A stretch of 64,000 bases of DNA from positions 30,906-94,905 of the forward strand of contig NZ_FTMB01000012.1 in the NCBI RefSeq assembly GCF_900155885.1, read 5' to 3'. Positions 49,201 to 57,311 of the stretch are shown piece after piece; the stretch's first letter is position 1, and each line of letters begins with the position of its first letter. A model generated the notes under the pieces. That model had not been told where the DNA came from. It saw nothing but the letters and a program-made list of their open reading frames with translations, and did no database searches. The stretch comes from Rhizobium sp. RU20A. GTDB taxonomy: Bacteria; Pseudomonadota; Alphaproteobacteria; Rhizobiales; Rhizobiaceae. A program made the translations under genes and the position numbers.

Positions 49201-51769
49201 GCGGCATGATGCTGGAGACCAGTGAGAGCGTCGGGGCGACGAAGAGCGAGAAGATCAGCAGGACCTGCCAGATCAGCGCCTCGTTCGGCTCCATGTAGTA
49301 CCAGCCCATGACGGAGGCGATCAGCCAAGCGCATGGGATCAGCGAGCGACGCAGGTTGTCGTACATCTTCCAGCGGCCGAGCCAGGACACGCCGTTACTG
49401 CTATCGAAGAGGAAGGGCAGCAACTGCCAGTCGCCGCGGGCCCAGCGATGCTGGCGCGACATTTCCACCTCGTAGCGGGTCGGGAAATCCTCGACGAGTT
49501 CGACGTCGGTCACGAGGGCACAGCGCGACAGCGAGCCTTCGAGAAGATCGTGGCTGAGAACGGCGTTTTCGTCGATCTTGCCCTTCAGCGCGGTCTCGAA
49601 AGCGTCGACATGGTAGAGGCCCTTGCCCGTGAAGGTGCCTTCCCCGCAGATGTCCTGATAGACGTCTGAGACGGTGAAGACGTAGGGGTCGATGCCGCGA
49701 TTGGCCGAGAAGATCCGCTGGAAGGCGGAGGCGTCGCTGCCTGTCGTCAGCGAGGGCGTAACGCGCGGCTGGAGGATCGAATAGCCGGCCGTGACGGTCT
49801 GCGTCTTGGCGTCGATCACCGGGCGGTTGATGGGGTGGTAGAGCTTGCCGACGAGCTTGGTCACCGCATCGCGCATCAGGCGCGTGTCGGCGTCGAGCGT
49901 CATCACGTACTGTACATTTTCCGGCACCGTGTTGGCGCCCGGCAGGAACGTCGTGTCGCGGTCGCCGCGCAGCAGCAGGTTCAGCTCGTGCAGCTTGCCG
50001 CGCTTGCGCTCCCAGCCCATCCACGCGCCCTCGGCCTCGTTGAACAGGCGGCGGCGGTGCAGGAGGTAGAAGCGGGTGCGGCCGTCAAAGGCATAGCGCG
50101 CCGAAAGGGCCGCGATCTCCTTCTTGGCATAGTCGAGCACATCGAGGTCGGTTGCCGTTTCCTCGAACTTGCTGTCGGCCCAGTCGCTGACCAGGGCGAA
50201 GTAGACCTCGCCCTTGGGGTTGGCGAGATAATGGACCTCGATATTGCGGACGAGTTCGTCCACGTGGTCGCGCTTTGAAATGAGACAGGGCACGACGACG
50301 AGGGTCCGGGCGTCTTCCGGAATGCCGTCGAGGAACTCATAGCCGACGAGACGCGTCGGCTGCACAAAGAAGGTCACGAGTGTATTGTAGAGACCGCTGG
50401 CGCCTTCCGACGCCGGCAGCGCGAAGAGAAGGAGGATGATCAGCTTGGCGCCGGACGGGATCGCCATGGGGCTGATGAAGGAATAGATCAGCACCATCGC
50501 CAGAATGGTCAGCAGCACGTTCGGCCCGGCGATCGCCATCCAGTCGAGCTTGCGGCAGGCCCGCACGATGGTCTGCATCGGGGAAGGACGGTAACCGATC
50601 CGCTCTTCCAGGGCATGGCGCTGCTTGCCGGCAAGGTATGCGCCGACATTCGGCTCGCGGTCGGCATCGGCACGCACACCCTGTTGCTCGGCTTCGACCA
50701 TGTCGATGGCAATCTGGGTGATCTCGACTTCCGACTTCTCGGAGCGTCGGGCGAGCTTTTCGATGGTGTTGCGGTATTTGTCGCGTGAGCCGAAGTCGAG
50801 TGCGGCGTAATCGGATTTCTCGCGCAGCAGACGGTCGATCTGGCTGACGCTTTCGTACCAGACCGGCCATTCCGTATCGTCGATTTCGCGCAGGCTGCGG
50901 ATGATGCTGCCCATGGTGGCATTGCCGGAGGACAGCCGGTTCTGTTCGGCGACCAGCACGTTCTCAAGGTCCGTGCCGCGACGAGCGAGCCGCTCCTCCA
51001 GCCAGTTGATGACCACGCCCGAGGTGCGCGAGCCATCACGTAGGCGGTAGAGAAGCTGGGCAACGAAGGTGTTGTCGGCCGTCAGCGCTTCATGCTGCGC
51101 CAGGAGCGCCGGGCAGCCGTCGGGGTCGTTGAGGCGAAGGATCTGGTCGGCTACCTCGTTGGCCTTGGTGCGCATGTCGCGCGAACGTTCGACGCGCAGG
51201 GCGACGCGGCGCAGGTTTTCGATCAGCACGAATCGCAGCAGCGACGGCAGGGCCCACAGTTCGCCGATCCGCAGCGTCTCGTGCCGCTGGAAGCCATCGA
51301 CGAGTGCGGTAAGGCTTTCGCGCGAAACCGTGCTGTGGGTGTGGGCGACATACATCCACGCCAGTGCCAGCGTGCGCGGCAGGACCTGGCCGTTGTTGAC
51401 CGGCATGGTCAGAAGCTGGCGGTAGAACTTGTTCGGGAAGTCACGGCGCACTTCCTGGATCGCCTCCTCGACCACGAAATGGTTGTCGAGCAGCCATTCG
51501 GCAGCAGGCGTGATGGACGCACCAGCTTCCACATCGCGCGCGGTTTCGCGGTAGACGCGGAAGATCTCCTTTTCGTTTTCCTTGTGCCGCGGCTTGAATT
51601 CGAAGGGCAGGAAGACCGGCAGCGTGGCTGTGCCTTCGCGGGCGAGACGCGCCCCGCACTCGGCAAGATCCTCGTTTGCAAGATAGGTCGCGCGAATGGA
51701 ATCGTTATAGTCGATCTGCTTGGTGTCGAGATCGCGCGGCTGTGCTGTCTGGGAGGTGGCGAGAGGCAT
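43277..51769 (-). CDS. ndvB: Cyclic beta-1,2-glucan synthase NdvB
   Basis: A giant 2830-residue membrane enzyme, close to the length of known NdvB/ChvB proteins. It builds cyclic beta-1,2-glucan on itself from UDP-glucose. The glucosyltransferase part (about residues 400-1000) has the metal-binding Asp motif TLDADTRLMRD (about 620) and the RQHRWARGDW motif (about 770), flanked by hydrophobic segments. A glycoamylase-like middle domain follows, and the C-terminal third holds GH94 phosphorylase-like domains with the catalytic Asp in GDWNDGMNRVG (about 2525), which control ring size. ATG 51769 fits the family start; the upstream frame to 51835 is weak. Confidence 0.96.
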   Translation of the reverse strand: MPLATSQTAQPRDLDTKQIDYNDSIRATYLANEDLAECGARLAREGTATLPVFLPFEFKPRHKENEKEIFRVYRETARDVEAGASITPAAEWLLDNHFVVEEAIQEVRRDFPNKFYRQLLTMPVNNGQVLPRTLALAWMYVAHTHSTVSRESLTALVDGFQRHETLRIGELWALPSLLRFVLIENLRRVALRVERSRDMRTKANEVADQILRLNDPDGCPALLAQHEALTADNTFVAQLLYRLRDGSRTSGVVINWLEERLARRGTDLENVLVAEQNRLSSGNATMGSIIRSLREIDDTEWPVWYESVSQIDRLLREKSDYAALDFGSRDKYRNTIEKLARRSEKSEVEITQIAIDMVEAEQQGVRADADREPNVGAYLAGKQRHALEERIGYRPSPMQTIVRACRKLDWMAIAGPNVLLTILAMVLIYSFISPMAIPSGAKLIILLLFALPASEGASGLYNTLVTFFVQPTRLVGYEFLDGIPEDARTLVVVPCLISKRDHVDELVRNIEVHYLANPKGEVYFALVSDWADSKFEETATDLDVLDYAKKEIAALSARYAFDGRTRFYLLHRRRLFNEAEGAWMGWERKRGKLHELNLLLRGDRDTTFLPGANTVPENVQYVMTLDADTRLMRDAVTKLVGKLYHPINRPVIDAKTQTVTAGYSILQPRVTPSLTTGSDASAFQRIFSANRGIDPYVFTVSDVYQDICGEGTFTGKGLYHVDAFETALKGKIDENAVLSHDLLEGSLSRCALVTDVELVEDFPTRYEVEMSRQHRWARGDWQLLPFLFDSSNGVSWLGRWKMYDNLRRSLIPCAWLIASVMGWYYMEPNEALIWQVLLIFSLFVAPTLSLVSSIMPRRNDIVARAHLHSVLSEVRAANAQVALRIVFIAHNAAMMLDAIVRSVYRTFVSRKLMLEWRTAAQVQSAGQGTVLNYYRSMWTAPALAILSLALAAISDTGLPFIGIPFALIWMLSPAIAWFVSQSAETEDQLVVAEPVVAEFRRIARRTWRYYEDFVNEKQHFLPPDNFQETPQPVLAARTSPTNIGVYLLSVMSARQFGWIGFEETIRRMEQTIATVDAMPKYRGHLFNWYTTDTLETMEPKYVSAVDSGNLAGHLIAVSSMCAEWAEAPSAHIAGSLDGIGDAADILAETLAQLPDDRKTVRPLRKLIAERIEGFHNALKAVKREPEFASIRVINLAVLARDIHKLTINLDHEIGTPTSAEVVHWAEATVNVCESHIADGVFDLNAIEDMRKRLAVLRDRARNIAFSMDFRFLFRPERRLLSIGYRVATSELDEACYDLLASEARLTSLFAIAKGDLPTEHWYKLGRPVVPIGARGALVSWSGSMFEYLMPPLVMQERQGGILNQTNNLIVQEQINHGRRLGTPWGISEAAFNARDHEMSYQYTNFGVPTLGLKRGLGQNAVIAPYASILAAMYAPETALENLKRLTAVGALGRYGFHDAVDFTPTRVPDGQTCAVVRNYYAHHHGMSIAAIANVCFNGQLREWFHADPVIEAAELLLQEKAPRDIPIMNAKREPESVGGGQADLLRPEIRAVEHPAAADRSTVFLSNGHYGVMLTATGSGYSRWNGLSVTRWTPDPVEDRSGTFLFLRDTTTGEWWSATAEPRRAAGEKTLTRFGDDKAEYVKSVGTLQSEVECIVATEHDAEGRRLTLINTGQEDRFIEVTSYAEPVLTTDDTDSAHPLFSKMFVRTEIGRKGDVIRVWRNRRTPSDPDVTVAHLVSDLAGTTRPTEIETDRRRFIGRGRTLAEAAAFDPGAVLSNTDGYTLDPIVSLRRTIRVPAGKKVAVVFWTIAAPNRDELDRAIDRYRHPDSFNHELIHAWTRSQVQMRHVGITSQEAASFQVLGRYLVYPDMQLRRDAASVKAGLASQASLWPLAISGDFPIFCLRIDDDSDLGIAREALRAQEYLRSRGVTVDLVILNERASSYAQDMHHALEAMCENLRLRSQSDGARQHVFTVRKDLMTQETWAALLATARAVFHARAGKLSDQIARTVSLYAPSAKDDGPALPLAALPVAKAYPGAAAAVDGSDLTYWNGFGGFDLPTGEYIVRLVGGGATPHPWLNVISNENFGFHVSAEGTAYTWSRNSRDYQLTPWTNDPVMNRPGEAVFIRDLDNGEVLTPYAALSRDTTRRFETRHGLGYSAFTTGGDDLAITAVQTVHTDEAVKLTKVTLENRSGNARRLRLYGYAEWVLGNNRARTAPFVLTQRDETAAAIFATNPYSVGYGSRVAFFATSEKEATLTASRREFLGVAGSIQRPTAVFDGAALSGAFGTDGDPCAALAVDVTLAAGESRSVVLVMGDADGQEAASALLRHALSLDFDAVLAASQAKWQAMTSDVTVSSGDPAFDLLVNTWLPYQSLACRVTARSAFYQASGAFGFRDQLQDTLAFLATRPELARKQILNAAARQFAEGDVLHWWLPGTGEGVRTLISDDVVWLAYAAEHYCSVTGRTDVLDEQVPFIEGPALTEGQHDNFFRPTVSATTAPLYEHCALALDLAIARTGTNGLPLILGGDWNDGMNRVGIEGRGTSVWLGWFLAATLTAFLTHAKARGDEARVTRWTAHLQSLKTALETAGWDGNWYRRGYFDDGTPLGSAFEPQCLIDSIAQSWSVLSGFADPDRATKAMDSVLSELVDQDNRLIRLFTPPFADGPQDPGYIAGYPPGVRENGGQYTHAATWSVLALARLGREQQAWDAFQLLNPILKATDPDTAERYRVEPYVIAADVYSEGDLAGRGGWTWYTGSAGWLYRVAVEGLLGIRRKGDQLFVEPCLPPEWNTVSVSLKIEGKRLDLSINREAGGYLVTCNNSVMENREDGIPI

Positions 51770-51995
51770 GAGGGTTGTCTGGGTCCAGTTCAAAGGAATG
51801 CGAAAATGCTTCAAGCAAACGATGCGGGCCCGCAACGTATCAGAAGGCCCTTATGTTCCCGCTCCCGATGACACTGGGTCCACCGGTACCGGAAGAGCGA
51901 TCCGGCGTCGTTCCGAGCGGGGTGTCCGCTGCCTTCACGATCTGGTGATCGTTATGGCGGGTGAGTGATAAACGTGGCATTTTTTAGCCGTAGTC

Positions 51996-52925
51996 TCAGT
52001 CCCCTGCAAGGATCGCAGGGGCATCCGGCGAGGCGCTGACCTCACCTGCAATCCAGCTGCGGAAGGCGACGCTGACAGGGTTTTCCTGTTTGCCGTTCGG
52101 CACCACCACATAGTAGTTGTTCTCCGTCCTGAACGGCTTGTCGAAGACCACCTGCAGGCGGTTTGCCGCAATATCCTGGCCGATCAGATAGAGCGGTACC
52201 AGGGCAAAGCCCAGCCCTGCCAACGCCGCTTCGATGACGGTCGAAAACTGGTCGAAGCGGTGGCCGCGATAGGCGGCCTTCGGATCGACGCCGGCATCGC
52301 CGAACCAGAGCGCCCACAGCTTCGGCCGCGTCGCCATGTGGAGGAGCGGCGCGCCGTCGAGGTCGGCATAGGTTTGCGGTGCGAACGTCCGGATAAGAGC
52401 CGGGCTTGCGACGGGCACGATGGTTTCGCTGCACAGATAGGTGCAGGTCGCGTGGGCCCAGACGGGCTGGCCGTAGTGGATGGCGAGGTCGAAGGTCTGC
52501 TCCTCGAAATCAAAAGGCTGCGAACGCGAGGCAATGTTGACGATCGTATCGGGATGGCGCGCAAGAAAATCCGGAAGGCGCGGCATCAGCCAGCGGCTAC
52601 CGAACGTGGGCAGGCAGGCCAGCGAAAGCGACTGATCGGCGCGGGCCGCCGCCATGGTGCGCACCATCAACTCTTCCGCCTGGGCCAGCAACCGGCGCAC
52701 CTCGGGGAGAAAGCGGCGGCCGGCCTCAGAGAGGACAACGCGCTGACGGATGCGCTCGAAGAGCAGCACGCCGAGCTGCAGTTCCAGATCCTTGATCTGC
52801 CGGCTGACGGCGCTCTGCGTCAGATTGAGCTCGGTCGCCGCCTGCGTGAAGCTGCCGTGGCGCGCCGCGCATTCGAACGCCTGCAAGGTGATGACGTCAG
52901 GCGCCAGCCGTCTGCTCAACTTCAT
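51996..52925 (-). CDS. LysR-family transcriptional regulator (GcvA-like)
   Basis: A 309-residue LysR regulator. The helix-turn-helix is HGSFTQAATELNLTQSAVSR (about 24-43), and the effector-binding domain follows (LACLPTFGSRWLMPRL, GLGFALVPLYLI). The style of the substrate domain resembles GcvA/AmpR types. It is divergent from the aldehyde dehydrogenase gene at 53142 with about 216 bases between, so that gene is its probable target, perhaps in response to a lysine catabolite. Confidence 0.9.
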   Translation of the reverse strand: MKLSRRLAPDVITLQAFECAARHGSFTQAATELNLTQSAVSRQIKDLELQLGVLLFERIRQRVVLSEAGRRFLPEVRRLLAQAEELMVRTMAAARADQSLSLACLPTFGSRWLMPRLPDFLARHPDTIVNIASRSQPFDFEEQTFDLAIHYGQPVWAHATCTYLCSETIVPVASPALIRTFAPQTYADLDGAPLLHMATRPKLWALWFGDAGVDPKAAYRGHRFDQFSTVIEAALAGLGFALVPLYLIGQDIAANRLQVVFDKPFRTENNYYVVVPNGKQENPVSVAFRSWIAGEVSASPDAPAILAGD

Positions 52926-53141
52926 TCCAGCCCCGCATCACCATAGATGAAATTCTTCGAACATTGTCGCGCCCGTCTGGTCTATGGTCCAGTCCGGCGA
53001 CATCCTTCCATAATGCGGTCAAGCCGCGAGCGGAAGGGGCGGGCGCGTTCCGGCGCTTGGCGATGGTCACAGGGAACGCGAACGAACGGCACGGCCGGCA
53101 AAAGCCGGGTTTGGCGCTTACGGAACTTTCAGGAGACGAGA

Positions 53142-54677
53142 ATGGACACGAAGACTGAAACGGGCGGCGTTGCCGCAGAAGCCGCGCGCATTCTGGACCG
53201 GCTGGGGGTCGATGCCGGCCTTTATACCGGCGGTACCATGGCCTCCTTCACGCCCGTGAGCGGCGAGCGGATCGGCCAACTGGCCAAGACGAGCCCGGAA
53301 GCCGCCGCGGCAGCGATCGATGCGGCCCACGAGGCCTTCAAGGCCTGGCGCCTGGTGCCGGCGCCGCGGCGCGGCGAACTGATCCGTCTGCTCGGCGAAG
53401 AGCTGCGTGCCGCCAAGGCCGATCTCGGCCGCCTTGTTTCGATCGAGGCCGGCAAAATCACGTCGGAAGGCCTCGGCGAAGTGCAGGAAATGATCGACAT
53501 CTGCGATTTCGCGGTCGGTCTTTCCCGCCAGCTGTATGGCCTGACCATCGCCACCGAGCGCTCCGGCCACCGGATGATGGAAACCTGGCATCCGCTCGGC
53601 GTTGTCGGCATCATCTCGGCTTTCAACTTCCCCGTCGCCGTCTGGTCGTGGAATGCGGCACTGGCGCTGGTCTGCGGCAATGCGGTCGTCTGGAAGCCGT
53701 CCGAAAAGACGCCGCTGACGGCGCTTGCCAGCCAGGCCATCCTCGAACGGGCCATCGCCCGCTTCGGCTCGGATGCGCCGGCAGGCCTATCTTCCGTTCT
53801 GATTGGCGAGCGCGATCTTGGCGAAGTGCTTGTAGATCATCCGAAGGTACCGCTCGTTTCGGCCACTGGCTCGACCCGCATGGGTCGCGAGGTCGGCCCG
53901 CGCCTTGCCAAGCGTTTTGCCCGGGCGATCCTTGAGCTCGGCGGCAACAATGCCGGCATTGTCTGCCCCTCGGCCGATCTCGACATGGCGTTGCGCGCCA
54001 TCGCCTTCGGTGCCATGGGCACGGCCGGCCAGCGCTGCACGACGCTGCGCCGTCTCTTCGTGCATGACAGCGTCTACGATCAGATCGTGCCGCGCCTGAA
54101 GAAGGCCTATCAGAGCGTGACGATCGGCAATCCGCTGACCTCGTCGGCGCTCGTCGGTCCGCTGATCGACAAGGCCGCCTTCGATGGCATGCAGCACGCG
54201 CTTCAAGCCGCCAAGGCCGAGGGCGGTTCGGTGACCGGTGGCGACCGTGTGAGCGAGGGCGCCGACACCGCCTATTACGTGCGCCCGGCCATCGTCGAAA
54301 TGCCGTCGCAGTGCGGCCCGGTGCTGGAAGAAACCTTCGCCCCGATCCTCTATGTCATGCGCTACAGCGATTTCGATGCAGCGCTTGCCGATCATAATGC
54401 GGTGGCAGCGGGTCTTTCCTCGTCGATCTTCACTCTCGACCTGCGCGAAGCCGAGCGATTCCTGTCGCCTGACGGGTCCGACTGCGGCATCGCCAACGTC
54501 AATATCGGGACCTCCGGTGCCGAAATCGGCGGTGCCTTCGGCGGCGAAAAGGAAACCGGGGGCGGCCGCGAATCAGGGTCCGACGCCTGGCGCGCCTATA
54601 TGCGCCGCGCAACCAACACCATCAACTACTCGCGGGCCCTGCCGCTGGCCCAGGGCGTGTCCTTCGACATCGAATAA
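53142..54677 (+). CDS. Aldehyde dehydrogenase, ALDH7 type (probable L-aminoadipate-semialdehyde dehydrogenase)
   Basis: A 511-residue enzyme of the aldehyde dehydrogenase family. Catalytic Cys299 lies in GQRCTTLRR and the Glu in ILELGGNNAG; AFNFPVAVWSWN and KPSEKTP bind NAD. The words GQRCTTLRRLFVHDSVYD and GGEKETGGGRESGSDAWR characterise the antiquitin-like/piperidine-6-carboxylate group that oxidises aminoadipate semialdehyde in lysine breakdown. The start at 53142 follows CAGGAGACGAG; the frame upstream (to 52947) would overlap the promoter. Regulation by the divergent LysR is likely. Confidence 0.88.
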   Translation: MDTKTETGGVAAEAARILDRLGVDAGLYTGGTMASFTPVSGERIGQLAKTSPEAAAAAIDAAHEAFKAWRLVPAPRRGELIRLLGEELRAAKADLGRLVSIEAGKITSEGLGEVQEMIDICDFAVGLSRQLYGLTIATERSGHRMMETWHPLGVVGIISAFNFPVAVWSWNAALALVCGNAVVWKPSEKTPLTALASQAILERAIARFGSDAPAGLSSVLIGERDLGEVLVDHPKVPLVSATGSTRMGREVGPRLAKRFARAILELGGNNAGIVCPSADLDMALRAIAFGAMGTAGQRCTTLRRLFVHDSVYDQIVPRLKKAYQSVTIGNPLTSSALVGPLIDKAAFDGMQHALQAAKAEGGSVTGGDRVSEGADTAYYVRPAIVEMPSQCGPVLEETFAPILYVMRYSDFDAALADHNAVAAGLSSSIFTLDLREAERFLSPDGSDCGIANVNIGTSGAEIGGAFGGEKETGGGRESGSDAWRAYMRRATNTINYSRALPLAQGVSFDIE

Positions 54678-54717
54678 GAATGGCGTTTTGACAACGGCCG
54701 GCTGGAGCCGGACGTGA

Positions 54718-54754
54718 GGCCGGGCTGGACCCAAGCGTCCAGCCCGGCCCTTTT
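54718..54754 (+). terminator. Rho-independent terminator after the aldehyde dehydrogenase gene
   Basis: GGCCGGGCTGGAC (54718-54730) pairs perfectly with GTCCAGCCCGGCC (54737-54749) around CCAAGC, then CTTTT. Confidence 0.9.
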
Positions 54755-54845
54755 GTGTCCGCACCGGGTGTTGGATGGCGTGACGTTTGCTGCTATCGAG
54801 TGCCGAGGTTGCCGGGGGCAGCCCGATTGAAGAGGACATGCGCGG

Positions 54846-56279
54846 ATGTTTTCGGCGTTCGCTTCGGCGCTCAAGCCACGGGTCGATATCGTTGAAAAGC
54901 GCGAGGACGAGCGCTTCGAACCGGCGCGGTCCGACTATTACCGCGGCACGCCCGGCAAGCCGCTGCGGCTGATCCTGCAGGCGCGGCACGATTTTCTCTC
55001 GATCTGGCGCGAAACGGACTTTGCCGACCGCGTGCAGCAGCAGCGCATCCTCGGGCGCCAGCTCGTCGTCGTCAATTCGCCCGATGCGATCAAGTATGTG
55101 GTCGCCACCCGCCATGACAATTTCGAGCGCAAGTCGCCGCAGATGCGCCGTGCCTTGGAATTCCTGCTGGGCGACGGCCTCTTCATATCCGACGGGCAGA
55201 CATGGAAGCAGCGGCGCCCGCTCGTCACCGACATCGTTCACAAAAGCCGGGTACCGAGCTTCGGCCCGGTGATGGAGCAGACGACGGCCGAACTCGTGAC
55301 GCGCTGGGAAAACCTGCCCGAGGGCACGGTGGTCAATGCGTTGCACGAGATGGCAGGCCTGACGGCGGAGATCATTTCCCGCAGCGTCTTCGGCAACGAC
55401 CTCGGCAAGGAGGCGGCCGATTCGGTGACGGACGGGTTCACCAGCTATCAGTCGCTGATCGATTCCATCAATCTCGGCTATTTTCTCGGCTTCGACGAGG
55501 GGTTGCCGGTGCTGCGCACGCCGCGGCTCAGCCGTTCCGTGAAGAAGATCCACCGCATCATCGACAAGGTGGTCGAGGATCATCTGGCCGGCAAGGGCGA
55601 CGACAAGTCGATGGTAGAACTGCTCGTGCGGCGCCAGCAAAAGAACCCGGAGCTCGGGCTCGACCTCATCGCGCTGCGCAATGAAGCTGCCACCATTTTC
55701 ATGGCCGGACACGAGACGACGGCGGCCACGCTGACATGGGCCTGGTATCTGCTGTCGCGCGCGCCGTGGGTCGAGAAGGCCGTTCATGACGAGATCGAAA
55801 CCGTCTGCGGCGGGCGCCAGCCGACCATTGACGACGTGCCCAAGCTCGACTGGTGCCGGGCCGTGATCGAGGAGACGCTGCGGCTCTATCCGCCGGTGCC
55901 GATCCTGGCGCGGCAGACGCGCGCGGCCGATCACGTGGCCGGTATCGATGTCGATCCGGCCTCGCTAATCCTCATCGTTCCCTGGCTCCTGCATCGTACG
56001 GAGGCCTTTTTCGAGGAGCCGCACCGCTTCAAGCCTGAACGTTTCCTCGGCGGTCGCCGGCCGATCCCCTACAGCTATATCCCGTTCGCGGCTGGTCCCC
56101 GCATCTGCCCCGGACTGCAATTCGGTCTGACGGAATCGATCCTGTGCCTGGCCATCCTCGCCCAGCGCTTCCGGGTCGAGGTGCCCGAAGCCGTGGCGGT
56201 CGAGCCGCTTTGCCGGCTGACGCTTCGCCCGCGCGGCGGACTGCCGGTGCGCATCCTGCCGCGCCCGCGCAGCGCCTGA
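54846..56279 (+). CDS. Cytochrome P450
   Basis: A 477-residue soluble bacterial P450 monooxygenase. The oxygen-activation helix carries AGHETTAA (about 286), the ExxR motif is in EETLRLYP, and the heme-binding loop is PFAAGPRICPG with the axial Cys at about 421. The substrate is unknown. Its stop lies 15 bases before a lysophospholipid-type acyltransferase, so the two are one operon; this hints at a fatty-acid or lipid substrate. No ferredoxin partner gene is adjacent. Confidence 0.93.
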   Translation: MFSAFASALKPRVDIVEKREDERFEPARSDYYRGTPGKPLRLILQARHDFLSIWRETDFADRVQQQRILGRQLVVVNSPDAIKYVVATRHDNFERKSPQMRRALEFLLGDGLFISDGQTWKQRRPLVTDIVHKSRVPSFGPVMEQTTAELVTRWENLPEGTVVNALHEMAGLTAEIISRSVFGNDLGKEAADSVTDGFTSYQSLIDSINLGYFLGFDEGLPVLRTPRLSRSVKKIHRIIDKVVEDHLAGKGDDKSMVELLVRRQQKNPELGLDLIALRNEAATIFMAGHETTAATLTWAWYLLSRAPWVEKAVHDEIETVCGGRQPTIDDVPKLDWCRAVIEETLRLYPPVPILARQTRAADHVAGIDVDPASLILIVPWLLHRTEAFFEEPHRFKPERFLGGRRPIPYSYIPFAAGPRICPGLQFGLTESILCLAILAQRFRVEVPEAVAVEPLCRLTLRPRGGLPVRILPRPRSA

Positions 56280-56294
56280 AAAGGGGGACGGCGC

Positions 56295-57269
56295 GTGAGC
56301 ACGAAACCCGGCAAGACCGTCTATGTCTACAAACCGCCGGCAGCGCCGACCTTCGCCGAATTTCGCGCCGGTGGAGAGCGGCGCCGGGCGTTCCTGCGCT
56401 ATTACATCAAAGACAATCTCAACAATCTCGTCGATCTCGCGGTGCATTTCGGCCTGAAGCTCCTGCCGACCGACCTCTGTTCGGCAGCGGGGGCGAAGAT
56501 CGGCCTTTTCGCCATGCCGCGTTTCCACAAGGTGGCCGTGCGGCGCGCGCGCGAAAACCTGAAGGTGCTCATGCCCGAGGCGAGCGAGGCCGAGCGGGAG
56601 ACGGTCCTGCGCAAGAACTGGGAGAACCAGGGCCGGTTGATGACGGAGTTTTCCATCATCCGCCGCGTGGCGTTGACCCCCGGGCGGATCAAATCCCTCG
56701 ACGTCAACGAACTCGTCGAGATCGCGGCGGACGGCCCGCTCGTTCTGGCGGGAATGCATCTCGGCAACTGGGAAATGATGGCATCCCCGCTCAGCGAGGC
56801 GGGGCTTCGCCTCAACGCCAATTACGTGCCGCCGGGCGGTCGGGCCCGCGCCTGGATCGCCCAGAAGGTGCGGCTCGACAACGGCGTCGTGCTGATGCCG
56901 CCGGGGCGAGATGGCGTAAAACCGGCGCTGAAGGTGCTGAAGGAGGGCGGCATCGTCAGCATGTTCTGCGACGAGGGTTTCCGCGGCTGGATTCGCGGCC
57001 CGTTTTTCGGCCGCCCACCGCATCTCGACGGCAATCTCGCGCTGGCCGTGAAGCTGGCGCGGCGCGGCGGTGCACGCATCGTGCCCTGGTACATGCTGCG
57101 CGACGATGGCGTGAACTTCACCTTCAACCGCCTGCCAGTCATCACGCTGCCGCCGGAGGAAAGCCCCGGCGCCCGGCTCATGGACGACGTCATGATGCTG
57201 AACGACGTCCTCGAACCCGTGATTCGCGCCCACCTCGACCAGTGGTATTTCCTCGATAGCGCACTTTGA
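56295..57269 (+). CDS. LpxL/LpxM-family lysophospholipid or lipid A acyltransferase
   Basis: A 324-residue membrane-associated acyltransferase. The catalytic HX4E motif is HLGNWE (in AGMHLGNWEMMA), followed by NYVPPGGRARAWI and DEGFRGWIRGPFFGR, and the LPRxF-like region. The start is GTG at 56295 preceded by AGGGGGACGG. Known members transfer acyl groups to lipid A precursors or ornithine and other lipids; the exact acceptor is not predictable. It is cotranscribed with the P450 upstream. Confidence 0.86.
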   Translation: MSTKPGKTVYVYKPPAAPTFAEFRAGGERRRAFLRYYIKDNLNNLVDLAVHFGLKLLPTDLCSAAGAKIGLFAMPRFHKVAVRRARENLKVLMPEASEAERETVLRKNWENQGRLMTEFSIIRRVALTPGRIKSLDVNELVEIAADGPLVLAGMHLGNWEMMASPLSEAGLRLNANYVPPGGRARAWIAQKVRLDNGVVLMPPGRDGVKPALKVLKEGGIVSMFCDEGFRGWIRGPFFGRPPHLDGNLALAVKLARRGGARIVPWYMLRDDGVNFTFNRLPVITLPPEESPGARLMDDVMMLNDVLEPVIRAHLDQWYFLDSAL

Positions 57270-57291
57270 AAGCCGCGGGCCTTTAACGGCT

Positions 57292-57311
57292 GCGGGGCGT
57301 TTCAGCCCCGC
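57292..57311. terminator. Terminator hairpin overlapping the gldA stop
   Basis: GCGGGGC (57292-57298) and GCCCCGC (57305-57311) pair around GTTTCA. It separates the convergent acyltransferase and glycerol dehydrogenase genes and includes the gldA stop codon. Confidence 0.55.
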
